A stretch of DNA of 64,000 nt from the NCBI GenBank assembly GCA_963932955.1, contig CAWVRK010000003.1, positions 59,398 to 123,397 of the forward strand, read 5' to 3'. Below are positions 33,860 through 42,629 of this stretch, piece by piece (within the stretch, counting starts at the first letter, position 1; each line of letters opens with the position of its first letter). The position numbers and the translations under genes are program-made. A model generated the notes under the pieces. That model had not been told where the DNA came from. It saw only the letters and a program-made list of their open reading frames with translations, and made no database searches. Source of the stretch: Flavicella sp963932955. GTDB taxonomy: Bacteria > Bacteroidota > Bacteroidia > Flavobacteriales > Flavobacteriaceae.

Positions 33860-35152
33860 TTAAGAGGTTTCTGAAACTGCAGCCATGGCTTTGTCTACAG
33901 CTTTTGAAATTACAAAGAGATCGGATTCTCGAAGTGCCGTGGATAAAAACCAAGCTTCGTACTGAGAAGGAGGTAAAAAGACCCCATTGCGAATCATCGC
34001 CCAAAAGAAAATGGAAAATTTCTCTGCATCACATGCTTGGGCTTCTTTAAAATTAGAAACCTCCCCCTTGGCAAAAAAAGGATTGAGCATGGATCCAAAA
34101 CGATTTACTGTCAAAGCAACACCGTATTTCTCTGCAGCTTCCAACAAAATAATTTCTATTTTTTTTCCAATTTCTTCAAAAAATAAATACGGGTTTTTAC
34201 GCTTCAACTCCAGCAAGGTTGCCATTCCCGAAGCCATGGCAATCGGGTTTCCCGATAGGGTTCCTGCTTGATACATGCCTCCTAAAGGAGCCACATTTTC
34301 CATGATTTCATCGCTTGCACCATACGCTCCTACGGGAAAGCCTCCTCCAATCACTTTGCCCAAACAAGTGATGTCAGCTTGAATGCCCAACAACTCTTGG
34401 GCGCCTCCAAAATGAGATCGGAAACCAGTCATGACCTCATCACAAATCAGCAAAACACCTTTGCTTTTTGTCAAATCGCGCAGGCCTTTTATAAAAGCAT
34501 CCGTAGGCTGTACCACTCCCATATTTCCTGTAACGGGCTCTAAGATGACGGCTGCAATATCGTCGTGAGCTGTCAAGTGTTTTTGCACCGATTCCAAGTT
34601 GTTGTACTCCGCAATCAACGTGTTGACAACCGCGGCATCCGGCACCCCCTTGCTGCCAGGCAAACTCAAAGTCGCCAGACCAGAACCAGCTGCGACCAAC
34701 ATGGCATCCATATGTCCGTGGTAACATCCAGAAAATTTGACGACTTTATTTTTCCCCGTATGAGCTCTTGCCAAGCGAATGGCACTCAACACGGCTTCTG
34801 TCCCCGAGTTGACAAAGCGTACTTTGTCCATCCCTGGAAAAGCGTCGCAAACAATTTTTGCCAATTGGATTTCTGCCGCGGTAGAGGCGCCAAAGGAAGT
34901 TCCTTTTTTCAAGGCTTTTCCGACTGCTTTTTCTACTATTTTTGGACGGTGCCCTAAAATCATAGGACCGTAAGACAAGACCAAATCTACATAGCGATTG
35001 CCATCAACATCTTTGATATGCGGCCCTTTGGCTTTGTCGATAAACAAGGGATTTCCGCCTACCGAAGCAAAAGCTCGAACGGGAGAATTGACGGCGCCGA
35101 CCAAATGGGTCAAACCTCTTTTGTACAGTTTATTTGATTGGTTGAAATTCAT
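33860..35152 (-). CDS. hemL: Glutamate-1-semialdehyde 2,1-aminomutase
   Basis: A 430-residue PLP aminomutase that makes 5-aminolevulinate from glutamate-1-semialdehyde, the second step of the C5 heme route. The start is the ATG at 35152 (MNFNQSNKLYKRGLTHLVGA); a longer frame to 35236 overlaps hemB and is rejected. Signatures: AVNSPVRAFASVGG, YVDLVLSYGPMILGH, NSGTEAVLSAIRLAR, CDEVMTGFR and the PLP-lysine block CLGKVIGGGFPVGAYG. It follows hemB by 46 bases and precedes hemE. Together with hemA it shows that the organism uses the glutamyl-tRNA route rather than ALA synthase. Confidence 0.97.
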   Translation of the reverse strand: MNFNQSNKLYKRGLTHLVGAVNSPVRAFASVGGNPLFIDKAKGPHIKDVDGNRYVDLVLSYGPMILGHRPKIVEKAVGKALKKGTSFGASTAAEIQLAKIVCDAFPGMDKVRFVNSGTEAVLSAIRLARAHTGKNKVVKFSGCYHGHMDAMLVAAGSGLATLSLPGSKGVPDAAVVNTLIAEYNNLESVQKHLTAHDDIAAVILEPVTGNMGVVQPTDAFIKGLRDLTKSKGVLLICDEVMTGFRSHFGGAQELLGIQADITCLGKVIGGGFPVGAYGASDEIMENVAPLGGMYQAGTLSGNPIAMASGMATLLELKRKNPYLFFEEIGKKIEIILLEAAEKYGVALTVNRFGSMLNPFFAKGEVSNFKEAQACDAEKFSIFFWAMIRNGVFLPPSQYEAWFLSTALRESDLFVISKAVDKAMAAVSETS

Positions 35153-35198
35153 TTTTTTATTTATAAAAACAGCCTGTTTGACGCTGTGTTTGAACTTA

Positions 35199-36167
35199 TT
35201 ATTTATTTGAAAGTATTCGGGCCACTTCTTTGGCAAAATAGGTAATGATGATGTCTGCTCCAGCTCGTTTCATGGACAAAAGGGATTCCATCATGACACG
35301 CTCACCGTCAATCCATCCCTTTGCTGCTGCTGCCTTAACCATGGCATATTCTCCGCTTACATTGTAACAAGCGATGGGTCGGTCATGGGTGTTTTTCAAG
35401 TCACGAATAACATCCAAATAGGACAAAGCGGGTTTCACCATCAAAATATCAGCCCCTTCTTGATCGTCAAAAGCGGCTTCTCGAAAGGCTTCATCCCGAT
35501 TTGCAGGATCCATTTGATAGGTCTTCCTGTCTCCAAAAGAAGGTGTTGAATCAGCAGCCTCTCTAAAAGGACCGTAAAATGCCGAAGCGTATTTTACAGA
35601 ATAGCCCATGATTGGCAAGTCATAGAAACCCGTTGCATCCAAAGCTTCGCGCATGGCTTGAATGGTTCCATCCATCATTCCTGATGGAGCTACCATGTCT
35701 GCACCGGCTTTGGCGTGTGAAATGACTTGTTTGGCGATATTGACCAAAGTGGCGTCGTTGTCTACATCGTTGTTGTGCAAGACACCACAATGTCCGTGGT
35801 CTGTGTATTCACAAAAACAGACATCTGTAATGACATACAGATTGGGGTGGTGTTTTTTTACAAAACGAATGGCACGTTGTAAAATTCCTTGATCGTTCCA
35901 CGTTTCTGAACCTTCTCCGTCTTTGCTGGATGGAATGCCAAACAACAAAACCGCAGGAATGTTTAAAGAAACTACTTCATCCAACTCGGAGGACAAACGA
36001 TCCAATGAAAAACGTTTGATTCCCGGCATGGAAACAATGTCTTTTTCAATGTTTTCTCCTTCTTCTACAAACAAAGGGTAGATCAAATCGTCTACTGTCA
36101 ATTGGTTTTCTCGAACGAGCCTTCTGATTCCCTCCGATTTTCGCAAACGTCTTGTTCTGTTCAACAT
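35199..36167 (-). CDS. hemB: Porphobilinogen synthase (ALA dehydratase)
   Basis: A 322-residue enzyme that joins two 5-aminolevulinates into porphobilinogen. The zinc-site motif DVCFCEYTDHGHCG has all three cysteines, so it is a Zn-type enzyme. Schiff-base lysines are in GYSVKYASAFYG and LMVKPALSYLD. The start MLNRTRRLRKSEGIRRLV is family-like. The gene lies between hemD (55-base gap upstream) and hemL (46 bases downstream). No unusual features are present. Confidence 0.97.
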   Translation of the reverse strand: MLNRTRRLRKSEGIRRLVRENQLTVDDLIYPLFVEEGENIEKDIVSMPGIKRFSLDRLSSELDEVVSLNIPAVLLFGIPSSKDGEGSETWNDQGILQRAIRFVKKHHPNLYVITDVCFCEYTDHGHCGVLHNNDVDNDATLVNIAKQVISHAKAGADMVAPSGMMDGTIQAMREALDATGFYDLPIMGYSVKYASAFYGPFREAADSTPSFGDRKTYQMDPANRDEAFREAAFDDQEGADILMVKPALSYLDVIRDLKNTHDRPIACYNVSGEYAMVKAAAAKGWIDGERVMMESLLSMKRAGADIIITYFAKEVARILSNK

Positions 36168-36222
36168 GCTTCTTTTTTTAGAATTCGATTTTTATCTTGT
36201 ACTGGCATTGCCTATAAATTGC

Positions 36223-36882
36223 TTAAAAAACTGTTTTTACAAGTGCCACAACTTCTTCAATTGTGGGTATCTCTGGTACATAGACTTTTTCAAAAGCTGC
36301 AATGGCAGCAAGCGCAGTTGTATTGCCAATGCAAAAAGCCGTGGCCGTTACTGCATTGCCGGCTGCAAGGTAGCTCTGAACTGCAGAGGGACTAAAAAAC
36401 AAAACACCATCTAGTTCCTGTTGCAGTTGCACTGAATGCAAGACGGTGACATACACTTCCACTTCTTCAATCTCTATTTGGTGTTCTCGCAACAAATCTG
36501 GCAGTTCATCTCTTCTTAAATTTCCACAAAAGAAAGTAATCTTTGGACCTGTTGCTTCTTCCAACAGGCGATGTGCCAAGGCTTCTGAGGAATCGCTGTT
36601 GCCAGTTACCTCAACTCCAAAATTTTCCAAAAGCTGTGCTGTCTTAGCACCTACACAAAAAACGGTGCCAAAAGAACTTGCCAAAAATTTGTTTTCCTGA
36701 AAAACAGCCTTGACCGCATTTTGACTTGTAAATACGGCACAGTCATAAAATGCTTCCCTTTTCAAATCCCTTTTTAGAAACACCTCAATCAACGATTCCT
36801 CCAACAAGACAAACTCACTGAGCAGGCCTTTTTGTGCCGTGGAGAGCTTTTTGGTCGCCAGCAGTGTTTTGCTTGTGTTCAT
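36223..36882 (-). CDS. hemD: Uroporphyrinogen-III synthase
   Basis: A 219-residue protein in the usual hemC-hemD order; its ATG follows the hemC stop by one base. HemD sequences vary widely. Recognisable parts are AVFTSQNAVKAVFQ near residue 50, FCVGAKTAQLLENFGVEVTG, ITFFCGNLRRDELPDLL and the block GVLFFSPSAVQSYL with FCIGNTTALAA. It closes the hydroxymethylbilane chain with ring D inversion. Assignment rests on these motifs together with position. Confidence 0.9.
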   Translation of the reverse strand: MNTSKTLLATKKLSTAQKGLLSEFVLLEESLIEVFLKRDLKREAFYDCAVFTSQNAVKAVFQENKFLASSFGTVFCVGAKTAQLLENFGVEVTGNSDSSEALAHRLLEEATGPKITFFCGNLRRDELPDLLREHQIEIEEVEVYVTVLHSVQLQQELDGVLFFSPSAVQSYLAAGNAVTATAFCIGNTTALAAIAAFEKVYVPEIPTIEEVVALVKTVF

Positions 36883-36883
36883 C

Positions 36884-37804
36884 TCAGGACTTTATTTCTT
36901 TTTGAATGCGTTCCATCAAAATTTTTCCTCCATTGTCCAACACTTCTTGTGCACACAAGGCACCGAGGCGGTCACACGCTTTGAGGGAGCTTGTTTTTTC
37001 TACCAGTAATTGTTCACTGCCGTCCAAAGCCGTCAAAACGCCTTTGAAATGGACTTGGTCTCCCCGAACAGTTGCACAACCACCAATGGGCGCTGTACAG
37101 CCTCCTTCTAGGGTTTTCATAAATTGTCGCTCCACAGCTACAACCAGTGCTGTCTCCGAGTGGTTGAGTTGCTGGCATGCTGCGAATACATCGGAATCAC
37201 CTTCCAAAGCTGCGACCATGATGGCACCTTGGGCAGGTGCTGAAAGCATCCAATCCAAGACCAAATGTTCCTTGGGTAACAAATCTATACGCTCCAATCC
37301 TGCCATTGCAAAGATGGCGCCATTCCAAGGGTTGTCTTGCAGTTTTTGCAAACGGGTATTGACATTGCCTCGCAATCCTGTGGTATGATGTGACGGATAA
37401 CGGTGCAACCATTGTGCTTTTCGTCTAAGACTCCCTGTGGCGATGCAGCCATCCGCACTTTCCAAAAAGCCCAACGAACCTTTGTACACCAAAACGTCGT
37501 AGGTCGTTGCGCGTTCCAAAACTGCGGCTTGCACAATCCTATCAGGTAAATCTGTAGGAACGTCTTTCAAGGAGTGAACTGCGATATCAATTTCTCCTCG
37601 CAGCATTGCCTCGTCCAAAGTCTTTGTAAACAAGCCCATTCCTCCTATTTCGTGAAGCGGCTTGTCTAAGGTGTCATCGCCAGTGGAGGAGATCTCAACA
37701 AGCGCCGTTGCATGTCCAAAAGCCTTCAGTTTCGACTGCACCAGACGTGCTTGCCATAAGGCCAGCTGACTTGTTCTCGTTCCTATTTTAATTATTCTGT
37801 TCAT
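36884..37804 (-). CDS. hemC: Hydroxymethylbilane synthase (porphobilinogen deaminase)
   Basis: A 306-residue enzyme that polymerises four porphobilinogens. Motifs are IKIGTRTSQLALWQARLV at the start, VHSLKDVPTDLP (catalytic Asp81 region), LRGNVNTRLQKL (Arg block) and LEGGCTAPIGG with Cys236 that carries the dipyrromethane cofactor. It lies 76 bases after hemA and one base before hemD. All catalytic parts seem intact. Confidence 0.97.
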   Translation of the reverse strand: MNRIIKIGTRTSQLALWQARLVQSKLKAFGHATALVEISSTGDDTLDKPLHEIGGMGLFTKTLDEAMLRGEIDIAVHSLKDVPTDLPDRIVQAAVLERATTYDVLVYKGSLGFLESADGCIATGSLRRKAQWLHRYPSHHTTGLRGNVNTRLQKLQDNPWNGAIFAMAGLERIDLLPKEHLVLDWMLSAPAQGAIMVAALEGDSDVFAACQQLNHSETALVVAVERQFMKTLEGGCTAPIGGCATVRGDQVHFKGVLTALDGSEQLLVEKTSSLKACDRLGALCAQEVLDNGGKILMERIQKEIKS

Positions 37805-37880
37805 ATGGTGTGTGCATTCGCTTGCTATTGCGCTTTGCTTTTGAATAAATCAAAGGACTGTTTGAAAACAGTTTCTTTGT

Positions 37881-39134
37881 CTAATTGTCATCGTCTTTGA
37901 TCTCAAATATTTTGGCAATCACTTCAATACTTTGGTTGGTCGTTGTCTGTTCGTCCTTGAGGTGTTTGACAAATTGCGTGGTTATTTTTTGAATAAAACG
38001 CGAGGTGACCAATTGTGCATGTTCGGAATTGAAATCTTTTGTTTTTTTTCGTTGAAAATCAATTTCAATTTTTTGCATTGCTGTCAAAGAGGCTTTGAGG
38101 GCATTGACAGCAGGGGTGAACTTGCGGTGATCCAACCACTCCATAAATTCTGCTTTGTAGACGGAAATGATGGCTTCAGCTTTGGGGATTTCATTTTTTC
38201 GCTCAGCAAGGGTTTGGTCGGTAATTTTTGAAAGCTCATCGATATTGACTAATTCAATCCCAGGATATTGCTTGAGTGTCAAGTCGACATTTTCTGGCAT
38301 AGACAGGTCTAAGATCAATAACTCTTTATCGGGACGAACCTGTTGTTTGCTCACTGTTGGGATTTCAGCTCCTGTGGAAACAATCAAAATTTGAGCTTTT
38401 TCAATCTCTTGGGTGAGTTTGTCTAATGTTTGGTGATTTATTTGTGGGTGCTCTTTGACAAAACGCACGGCTTTTTCAGGGGTTCTGTTGACCAAAGTGA
38501 CTTTTGAACACTGAGTGTATTCTGCCAAATTCTTACAGGTATTTTTCCCGATTTCACCCAAGCCATACACCAAAATATTTTTTTCTTCAAAATGAGGATC
38601 CGTGTCCATTAAATACTGAATGGCCGCATAGGAAATAGAGGTGGTCCCAGAACTCAGTTTGGTAGTGTTCTTTACTTTCTTACTGGCTTGCAAGACCAAG
38701 TTTGTCAGGCGTTCCAAATAGGCATTCAAGGTTTGTTGTTTTTTAGCCAGTTTGAAAGCGGACTTCAATTGCCCCACAATCTCATAATCCCCTAAAATCT
38801 GACTGTCCAAACCTGTTGCAACGTCAAACAAATGCCGAATGGCTTCTTTGTTTTTAAAAACACTGGAGACATTGGCAAAATCCTCTACTGAGCCATGGGA
38901 GTATTTGCACAACAAGGAAATCAGCTGAAAAGGGTGTTTTGCAAAGCCCATGATCTCAGTTCGGTTACAGGTAGACAAGATGATAATGCCATCAATTCCT
39001 TGCGCTTTCGCTTCTTTTAATAAAAGGACCTGATTGGCTTTGCTGACACTAAAAGAGCTTCGAGTTTTGACATCCGCCTTTTTATAACTCAGTCCAACGA
39101 TGTAAAATGTGGATCCTAAAGATTCGATGTTCAT
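37881..39134 (-). CDS. hemA: Glutamyl-tRNA reductase
   Basis: A 417-residue enzyme that reduces glutamyl-tRNA to glutamate-1-semialdehyde, the committed and usually regulated step of heme synthesis. The catalytic Cys56 sits in LSTCNRTEIMGF. Other signatures are QILGDYEIVGQLKSAF, SSGTTSISYAAIQYL, the NADPH site VYGLGEIGKNTCKNL and ILDLSMPENVD. It is first in the minus-strand heme operon and diverges from the AraC-type regulator gene with a 357-base gap. A TATTTTTG element on the minus strand at 39252-39245 is the likely -7 box, giving a leader of about 100 bases. Confidence 0.97.
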   Translation of the reverse strand: MNIESLGSTFYIVGLSYKKADVKTRSSFSVSKANQVLLLKEAKAQGIDGIIILSTCNRTEIMGFAKHPFQLISLLCKYSHGSVEDFANVSSVFKNKEAIRHLFDVATGLDSQILGDYEIVGQLKSAFKLAKKQQTLNAYLERLTNLVLQASKKVKNTTKLSSGTTSISYAAIQYLMDTDPHFEEKNILVYGLGEIGKNTCKNLAEYTQCSKVTLVNRTPEKAVRFVKEHPQINHQTLDKLTQEIEKAQILIVSTGAEIPTVSKQQVRPDKELLILDLSMPENVDLTLKQYPGIELVNIDELSKITDQTLAERKNEIPKAEAIISVYKAEFMEWLDHRKFTPAVNALKASLTAMQKIEIDFQRKKTKDFNSEHAQLVTSRFIQKITTQFVKHLKDEQTTTNQSIEVIAKIFEIKDDDN

Positions 39135-39491
39135 ACCTGCCTTGCTTCTATATGTTTTGGTTGTTTGCTAAAAACATCGGTGAAAATTTTGTTTTGTAGC
39201 TTGTAATATTCGCTTTGAGTGCCGTTCTGTTTTCAAAACAACGACAAAAATACCACCTTCTTAGAAATAAAAATATCGACAAAAGGACTTAAAACAACGT
39301 CAAGAGGAACACTTGGTTAATTTAGATTCAATCTAAACAATATCAAAACGCTAAAAAACAAGTATTTAACAACAAACAAACGTTGAAATCAAAATAACAC
39401 CTAAGGTCAAAGAGGTTTTTTTGAAAACAAATTTGAAGGACTTTTTATATATTTTGTTGTATTTTTGCCTTGATAAAACGATAGATGATTG
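39135..39491. promoter_or_regulatory. Divergent control region between hemA and the AraC-type gene
   Basis: A 357-base AT-rich gap with no gene. It carries one -7 element for each direction: minus-strand TATTTTTG at 39252-39245 (for hemA) and plus-strand TATTTTTG at 39460-39467 (for the regulator, with TTTG at 39432-39435 and a rather long 24-base spacing). I see no riboswitch. It is the place where the regulator could control both heme arms. Confidence 0.55.
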
Positions 39492-40397
39492 ATGAATTTT
39501 GACAGTTCCAAATACAAAAATATCGACAAAAGTTCGGTGGTCTTTTTTTCAGAAAAAGAAAAGTTTTCCCTCCTTCGATTTCGAAATGAAAGTGAACATG
39601 TAGATTTTACACACTACCAATTGAACGGCAATTACATCCAATTGTATTTTAGTTTGGAAAAAAACACAAAAGTTGCTTTTAACATGGAGCATTGTGCCAT
39701 CAATTTATCTCCCGAGGACTCAGGGTTGATTTATTTCAAAGATCCAATCATGAATCTCTTATTGACCATTGCACCCCAAGGAGAGCTTTTGCTTCTATTG
39801 ATTTCTGTGCCTCACTTCCATTCTTTGTTTTCTCAAAAAGATGATTTGTTTTTCAACTTTAACAAACTCAAAGGTGGACGTCCGATCATCGAAGAAAAAG
39901 CAGTTGGCATGTCCATAAAAACGGTCCTGCAACAGGTCATCTCAAAAAAATTGCATGGGTCTGTCCAAGACCTGTATACCAAAGGGAAGATTTACGAACT
40001 TTTAAGCCTCTATTTTGACAGCTCAGAAGAAAACGATTCGGAACACTGCCCATTCATGGCTAATGAGGAGACCGTGACTCAAATCAAAAAAGCAAAAGAC
40101 ATAGTGATTGAAAACATGGCTCACCCACCGAGTCTAGAAGAACTCTCCAAAGCGGTCGGTTTGAATATCAAAAAACTAAAGATGGGATTCAAAGATTTTT
40201 ATGGAATGCCTGTATTTACCTTTTTGCTCAACTACAAACTCGAGCACTCCAAAAAACTCTTGGAAGAAAACCAACTCAACGTTTCCGAAATCGCTTTGCA
40301 AGTAGGTTATAGCAATTCCAGCCATTTTATTGCCGCATTCAAAAAGAAATTCAACACGACTCCAAAACAATTTACTAAGAAAAACAACAACGCATGA
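39492..40397 (+). CDS. AraC-family (PchR-like) regulator with Cys-Pro motif, upstream of hemH
   Basis: A 301-residue regulator from the ATG at 39492. The N-terminal 180 residues form an unrecognised sensor domain; the C-terminal 100 residues are a two-helix-turn-helix AraC domain: LEELSKAVGLNIKKLKMGFK, FYGMPVFTFLLNYKLEHSKK, then LNVSEIALQVGYSNSSHFIA and KKFNTTPKQF. The KLKMGFK and ASHF-like parts resemble PchR-type iron/siderophore regulators. In the linker lies EHCPFMANEE with Cys186-Pro187, the dipeptide used as heme-regulatory motif in heme-sensing proteins. Its stop overlaps the start of hemH by four bases, so the two are co-translated. It probably senses heme or iron and controls hemH and perhaps hemA; this is inference. 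Confidence 0.88.
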   Translation: MNFDSSKYKNIDKSSVVFFSEKEKFSLLRFRNESEHVDFTHYQLNGNYIQLYFSLEKNTKVAFNMEHCAINLSPEDSGLIYFKDPIMNLLLTIAPQGELLLLLISVPHFHSLFSQKDDLFFNFNKLKGGRPIIEEKAVGMSIKTVLQQVISKKLHGSVQDLYTKGKIYELLSLYFDSSEENDSEHCPFMANEETVTQIKKAKDIVIENMAHPPSLEELSKAVGLNIKKLKMGFKDFYGMPVFTFLLNYKLEHSKKLLEENQLNVSEIALQVGYSNSSHFIAAFKKKFNTTPKQFTKKNNNA

Positions 40398-41416
40398 AAG
40401 GTGTATTACTCGTAAACCTAGGGTCCCCAGACAGCCCCAAACCCAAAGATGTCAAACGCTACCTTGGCGAATTTTTAATGGACGAAAGGGTGATTGATGT
40501 CAATCCCATCTTAAGAACAATTCTTGTCAAAGGAATCATTTTAAATACCCGCCCAAAAAAATCAGCCAAAGCCTATCAAAAAATTTGGTGGAAAGAAGGT
40601 TCTCCGTTGGTTGTCATTTCCGAACGCTTTCACAAAAAAGTTCAAGATAAAACAACCATGCCCGTTGCCCTGGGAATGCGCTATGGATCGATGAGCATCC
40701 ACAATGCATACCAAGAACTAGAGGGAAAAGGGGTTACAGAAGTCCTTTTGGTTCCCCTCTACCCTCACTATGCAATGTCTTCTTTTGAGACCGTTGTGGA
40801 AAAGGCGCTCGACGTTCAAAAGAACTCTTTTTCCTCCATGAATACAAGCGTACTGCCTGCATTTTACAATCAAAAAGACTACGTAAAAGTTATGGCTGAC
40901 AATATCCGTGAACACTTAAAAGGATTTGAATACGACCATATTTTATTTTCTTACCACGGAATTCCAGAACGCCACATTAAAAAATCAGACCCGACAAAAT
41001 CGCATTGCCAAATGGACGGGTCTTGTTGCAACCAATCTTCGGAAGCGCACGCTACCTGCTACCGACACCAATGTTTTGAGACCACCAAAGAGGTTGCAAA
41101 AGAACTGCAATTGGAAGCCGGTACTTTTAGCAATTCCTTTCAATCCAGATTGGGAAGAGATCCTTGGCTCAAACCTTATACAGATTTCGAATTTGAACGC
41201 CTTCCAAAAGAAGAAAATAAAAAAAACCTAGCAGTCATTACGCCTGCTTTTGTTTCGGATTGCTTGGAAACTTTGGAGGAGATTGCTATGGAGGGACAAG
41301 AACAATTTGAAGAAGGGGGCGGAGAAAACTACAAACACATCCCTTGCCTAAATGAAAATGACGCATGGGTGGATGTAATGGTCAGTTGGATCCACAAATG
41401 GAGTCAGAGTTCCTAA
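40394..41416 (+). CDS. hemH: Ferrochelatase with a cysteine-rich insert
   Basis: A 340-residue enzyme that inserts Fe(II) into protoporphyrin IX. Signatures include GVLLVNLGSPDSP, GSPLVVISERF, ALGMRYGSMSI, LLVPLYPHYAMSSFETVV and the catalytic His in LFSYHGIPERH. Between residues 201 and 227 is a cysteine-rich segment with Cys205, 211, 212, 222 and 227 (HCQMDGSCC, then HATCYRHQC), not part of the minimal enzyme; it might bind an Fe-S cluster, as some bacterial ferrochelatases do. TFSNSFQSRLGRDPWLKPYT and VITPAFVSDCLETLEEI are normal. Co-translated with the AraC-type regulator. Confidence 0.95.
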   Translation: MKGVLLVNLGSPDSPKPKDVKRYLGEFLMDERVIDVNPILRTILVKGIILNTRPKKSAKAYQKIWWKEGSPLVVISERFHKKVQDKTTMPVALGMRYGSMSIHNAYQELEGKGVTEVLLVPLYPHYAMSSFETVVEKALDVQKNSFSSMNTSVLPAFYNQKDYVKVMADNIREHLKGFEYDHILFSYHGIPERHIKKSDPTKSHCQMDGSCCNQSSEAHATCYRHQCFETTKEVAKELQLEAGTFSNSFQSRLGRDPWLKPYTDFEFERLPKEENKKNLAVITPAFVSDCLETLEEIAMEGQEQFEEGGGENYKHIPCLNENDAWVDVMVSWIHKWSQSS

Positions 41417-41447
41417 ATCCCTTGGCCATTAAATACGCCAGCTTGTT

Positions 41448-42323
41448 ATGAATCCAATTCCTGCATCCGAACTGATTTTAAATAAAGATGGGAGCATCTA
41501 CCATCTAAAATTGAAACCTAAACACATCGCCAACACCATTTTGTTAGTTGGAGATCCAGACCGTGTAACAATGATTGTTGCTCATTTTGACAGCGTCGAA
41601 TACTCGGTCAGCAACAGAGAATTCACAACGGTTACAGGGTTGTACCGAACCAAAAGAATTTCGGTGATTTCCACCGGTATTGGGACTGACAATATCGACA
41701 TCGTTCTCAACGAATTGGATGCGCTTGCAAACATCGATTTCCAAACGCGCTGTGTCAAAAATGAGTTGACCCAGCTCAACTTGATTCGAATTGGAACTTC
41801 CGGAGCACTGCAAGACATTATTGCCCTTGACAGTTTTGTGATGAGCACCTATGCGCTGGCAACAGACGGACTTCTTCAAACATATCAAAACACCTCACTT
41901 TCAAAGTCGGAAATTGCAAAGGATTTTATCACACATACGCAGTGGCCACAAGAAAGAGCAGAACCAATGGTCGTAGAAGGTGACAAATCATTGAGAAGGC
42001 TTCTAGACGGACCTGAGGTTGCGCAGGGTATTACCATGACCGCAAACGGTTTTTACGGCCCTCAAGGACGCGTACTTCGCTTGCCTCTTGCCTGTGAAAC
42101 ATTGCATGAAAAAATAGCTTCTTTTTCTTACAAAGATTTAAAAGTCACGAACTTAGAAATGGAAACTGCAGGAATTTACGGACTTTCCAAATTATTGGGT
42201 CACCGCGCTTGTTCTATGAATGCCATCTTAGCCAATCGGAAATTGGGAAGTTTTAGTAAAACCCCTCAAAAAACAATTGAAAATATGATTGCCTACGTCC
42301 TCGAAAAAACACTTCTACTCTAA
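41448..42323 (+). CDS. Nucleoside phosphorylase (uridine phosphorylase-like)
   Basis: A 291-residue NP-I family enzyme that splits nucleosides with phosphate for salvage. Family marks are NTILLVGDPDRVTMIVAHFD (phosphate-binding GDPDR), REFTTVTGLYRTKRISVIST, GIGTDNIDIVLNEL, IRIGTSGALQD, TANGFYGPQG and NLEMETAGIYGLSKLLGHRA with the catalytic Glu. The pattern fits uridine phosphorylase better than purine enzymes but the exact base is not certain. It begins 31 bases after hemH and may share its transcript. Confidence 0.88.
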   Translation: MNPIPASELILNKDGSIYHLKLKPKHIANTILLVGDPDRVTMIVAHFDSVEYSVSNREFTTVTGLYRTKRISVISTGIGTDNIDIVLNELDALANIDFQTRCVKNELTQLNLIRIGTSGALQDIIALDSFVMSTYALATDGLLQTYQNTSLSKSEIAKDFITHTQWPQERAEPMVVEGDKSLRRLLDGPEVAQGITMTANGFYGPQGRVLRLPLACETLHEKIASFSYKDLKVTNLEMETAGIYGLSKLLGHRACSMNAILANRKLGSFSKTPQKTIENMIAYVLEKTLLL

Positions 42324-42402
42324 ATTAAAAAACAATTTCTTAACAATTCGATAACTCAAAAACCATTGCCTAGCACTAAATTTGCGAAGTAATTGTTTTT
42401 TT

Positions 42403-42555
42403 ATGAAAATCAAATCATTCTTTATGGGCAGTCTTTTTTTAACGCTTGCAATCGCGCCGATCACACCTTTTGAAAAGAAGGAGGATGGATTTGTAAAGTC
42501 TTTAAAAATACTGAACGTTCACGATACCGAAGGCCCCAAAATATTGTTGGCCTAA
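42403..42555 (+). CDS. Small exported or membrane peptide, 50 aa
   Basis: An ATG at 42403 opens a 50-residue frame starting MKIKSFFMGSLFLTLAIAPI and ending in KILNVHDTEGPKILLA. The first 20 residues are a basic start plus hydrophobic core like a signal peptide with possible cleavage near AIAP. The remaining 28 residues are charged. A TAAATTTG element lies at 42377-42384, 18 bases upstream, so it has a plausible promoter of its own. It sits between the phosphorylase and the convergent DUF721 gene. I do not recognise a family; it could be a genuine small protein or chance. Confidence 0.5.
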   Translation: MKIKSFFMGSLFLTLAIAPITPFEKKEDGFVKSLKILNVHDTEGPKILLA

Positions 42556-42629
42556 GACAAAACCGCTTTGTCCCCCTTAACAAAGCCATGCTATTGCTTC
42601 TTTTGACTGCACAACAGCCAAAAACACGT

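Noticed and set aside
35153..35236. Longer N terminus for HemL
   Set aside because: It overlaps the hemB gene and the family starts near MNFNQSNKLYKRG.
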